DNA from: Flammeovirgaceae bacterium SG7u.111 | Lineage (GTDB): Bacteria > Bacteroidota > Bacteroidia > Cytophagales > Flammeovirgaceae | Reading direction: 5' to 3' | Assembly (NCBI GenBank): GCA_034044135.1 | Contig: CP139021.1 | Location: 1,131,635-1,195,634 of the forward strand | DNA: 64,000 nucleotides | Part shown: positions 62,662 through 64,000 of the stretch, one piece after another | How the letters are laid out: each line of letters starts with the position of its first letter | How positions within the stretch are numbered: the first letter of the stretch is position 1 | Made by a program: the position numbers and the translations under genes | The notes under the pieces: generated by a model | What the model was told of the DNA's origin: nothing | Seen by the model: only the letters and a program-made list of their open reading frames with translations | Databases searched by the model: none

Positions 62662-63753
62662 TTATTTGTTTTCTAGCTTTTCCAATCGTTGTTTGAGTGA
62701 CTGGTTTTCCTTTTTGAGGGCTTCCATGTCTTTTTGTTGTTGGATTAGATAGAGCGTGAGCTCCTCCACTTTCTGCAAGAGCTTGATGTCCATCTCCCCC
62801 AAGTCCAGCCCATTATCCCGCATCTCTTTTTCGGAAGGAATCTCGGGGAGGTGCTTGTTGTTTTTCACGAACTCGGCTACTTTGTTGAGGTTAGGAAGGT
62901 CGTAGTCTTCTGCGAAGACGAAGTCGGCGCCGGCATTTATGGTTACTTTTACTTTGCGGGCATGAGCTTCGCCAGCCACAGTCAGCATGGCTTCTGGGCT
63001 TGTTGTACCTATGCCTACATTGCCATCGTTTCTTATTATCATTCGCTCAACTAGCTCGTCAGCAGGTCTATTCGGGCTTTTTAGGAATTCTCTAGTGTAG
63101 AACCTTAGGTCTCCTGCGTCTTTATTGATATTGCTAAAATTTAATGTTGCTTTTATCAATGCCATAGATTCAGCACCATTATTTGCTGCGAATCCAATTT
63201 CACCACCTGCATATGAGACATTTCCTCCATCAACTATTTGGAGTTTGTTGTTGGGGGAAGTTGTGCCTATACCTACATTTCCGCCTTTTGTGATAATAAA
63301 TCTTCTTGCAATATTATAGCTATCAGAAGATAATTGTTCGTCAATAGCAAATATAGAATTTGAATTTATCACTGGGCTAAATTGGAGTTGTAATGACCCT
63401 CCGTTTGATCCGCCAGCTAATATTCTATGCCCTGTAGTTCCTGGAAAGTCAAATAATAGATCTCTATTTCCATCATGGCTAAGCTCAAAATTACCTCCTA
63501 CTTTTAAGTAACTGCTTGTTTTTAGTGCTCCATAAAGTGATAGTATATTTCCCGTTGCTTTCAAGCGTACAGAATAATCGGGTGGGTTAGTTTTTGTATC
63601 ATGAAAGTCGATGTATTGTCCAACCTCCATAACTCCATCTGCATCATTTACATATGGGATTAGCCCACTGCCTTTAAGCCCCCAATTCTGTTGGGCATTA
63701 ACTAATGATACAGTAAAAACAAATGCCAAAATCAATAGTAATTTGATTTTCAT
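62662..63753 (-). CDS. Secreted tail-fibre-like protein with C-terminal coiled coil, module 2
   Basis: A 363-residue protein from MKIKLLLILAFVFTVSLVNAQ; 13 upstream codons are not signal-like. The mature region has fibre-type repeats (GNVGIGTTSPNNKLQ, GNVGIGTTSPEAMLT), then a conserved end found after such fibres (LPEIPSEKEMRDNGLDLGEM, near 300) and a C-terminal coiled coil (LLQKVEELTLYLIQQQ, LKKENQSLKQRLEKLENK), suggesting a trimer. The end resembles the region before intramolecular-chaperone domains of phage tail spikes, but the S74 peptidase itself is missing. Proteins like this are common on Bacteroidota surfaces. First full gene of module 2. Confidence 0.85.
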   Translation of the reverse strand: MKIKLLLILAFVFTVSLVNAQQNWGLKGSGLIPYVNDADGVMEVGQYIDFHDTKTNPPDYSVRLKATGNILSLYGALKTSSYLKVGGNFELSHDGNRDLLFDFPGTTGHRILAGGSNGGSLQLQFSPVINSNSIFAIDEQLSSDSYNIARRFIITKGGNVGIGTTSPNNKLQIVDGGNVSYAGGEIGFAANNGAESMALIKATLNFSNINKDAGDLRFYTREFLKSPNRPADELVERMIIRNDGNVGIGTTSPEAMLTVAGEAHARKVKVTINAGADFVFAEDYDLPNLNKVAEFVKNNKHLPEIPSEKEMRDNGLDLGEMDIKLLQKVEELTLYLIQQQKDMEALKKENQSLKQRLEKLENK

Positions 63754-63778
63754 AGTTGGATTATTTTTTGTTAAATGA

Positions 63779-64000
63779 TTATTTTTTTTCAATAAGTTGG
63801 TTGACTAGTTTTTCCAAAGCTTCGATTTTCTCCACTTGCTTTTCTAGTTTAGAATTCTTCTGCTCAAGCCCTTCAATCTTCTTCTCCTGCTCAATAGTAT
63901 AAAGCATAAGTTCTTCAATTTTTTGGAGGAGCTTTGCGTCCATCTCGCCTAAGTTGATGCCGTTTTCTTCCACTTCTTTGGCAGAGGGGATATCCTGTAG
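63779..64000 (-). CDS. C-terminal end of a second tail-fibre-like protein (5' end outside window)
   Basis: The frame runs off the right edge, giving 73 codons. It starts LQDIPSAKEVEENGINLGEM and ends in a coiled coil (LLQKIEELMLYTIEQEKKIE ... LVNQLIEKK), closely matching the end of the gene downstream (25 bases away). So two fibre-like genes lie in tandem at the start of module 2. The GTG at 63973 is internal to the frame and need not be a start. Confidence 0.8.
   Translation of the reverse strand, partial: LQDIPSAKEVEENGINLGEMDAKLLQKIEELMLYTIEQEKKIEGLEQKNSKLEKQVEKIEALEKLVNQLIEKK

Overview
This window looks like chromosome from a member of the Bacteroidota, most likely a marine or environmental Cytophagales. 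Evidence: a TonB-dependent receptor with an N-terminal carboxypeptidase-regulatory-like domain, BatB/BatC, a 7TMR-DISM histidine kinase, a LytTR response regulator, the yqgF-def gene pair, an IntDOT-like tyrosine recombinase whose first catalytic Arg is Ser, and DUF6443/RHS protein pairs. I recognised no convincing Bacteroidota promoter (TTG-N19-TAnnTTTG) by eye, so no promoters are listed.

Left half (1-32.2 kb), mostly ordinary chromosome: end of an unknown gene; def-ruvX; a TonB receptor with a partner lipoprotein; thrS; a two-gene molybdenum hydroxylase of the isoquinoline-oxidoreductase type; a lipoprotein sulfatase; an orphan LytTR regulator; hemB; an AT-rich pair of unknown genes (one with an HNH-like zinc motif); a LuxC-type acyl-CoA reductase; an orphan sensor kinase; a DUF218 protein; a PagL-like lipid A deacylase; a DUF350 membrane protein; a radical SAM/SPASM protein; endonuclease V; a lipid A-type acyltransferase; a FAN1-like VRR-NUC nuclease; a DUF4136 lipoprotein; a CvfB-like S1 protein; batC and batB; and three tRNA genes (Ser-GCT, Pro-TGG, Arg-TCT).

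Right half (32.3-64 kb), an accessory island beginning with a tyrosine recombinase gene just after tRNA-Arg. Its core is one gene module present twice, in opposite orientations and converging on a pile of insertion sequences. Each module reads, in transcription order: secreted ligand-binding-type protein, predicted outer-membrane barrel made of four internal repeats, RHS protein A, RHS protein B (DUF6443 plus RHS core plus a variable C-terminal tip), and a small gene touching the end of B. Module 1 (34.3-48.8 kb, + strand) starts with a G8-like/FN3/malectin protein, and its B protein carries extra leucine-rich and CARDB-like domains. Module 2 (63.8-52.1 kb, - strand) starts with tail-fibre-like proteins, and its A gene is broken at a G8 homopolymer. 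Tips and small genes differ completely between the modules and are AT-richer than the RHS cores, as in polymorphic toxin/immunity loci. Between the modules lie an IS110-family element, two IS110 remnants, an IS4-family element and a stray IS4-type end.

Working model (inference): the barrel, A and B proteins form a cell-surface or secreted RHS apparatus that displays or delivers the B tip, the last gene protects the producer, and the first gene supplies surface or target binding. The barrel family and the fixed five-gene order are the parts I do not recognise from described systems.
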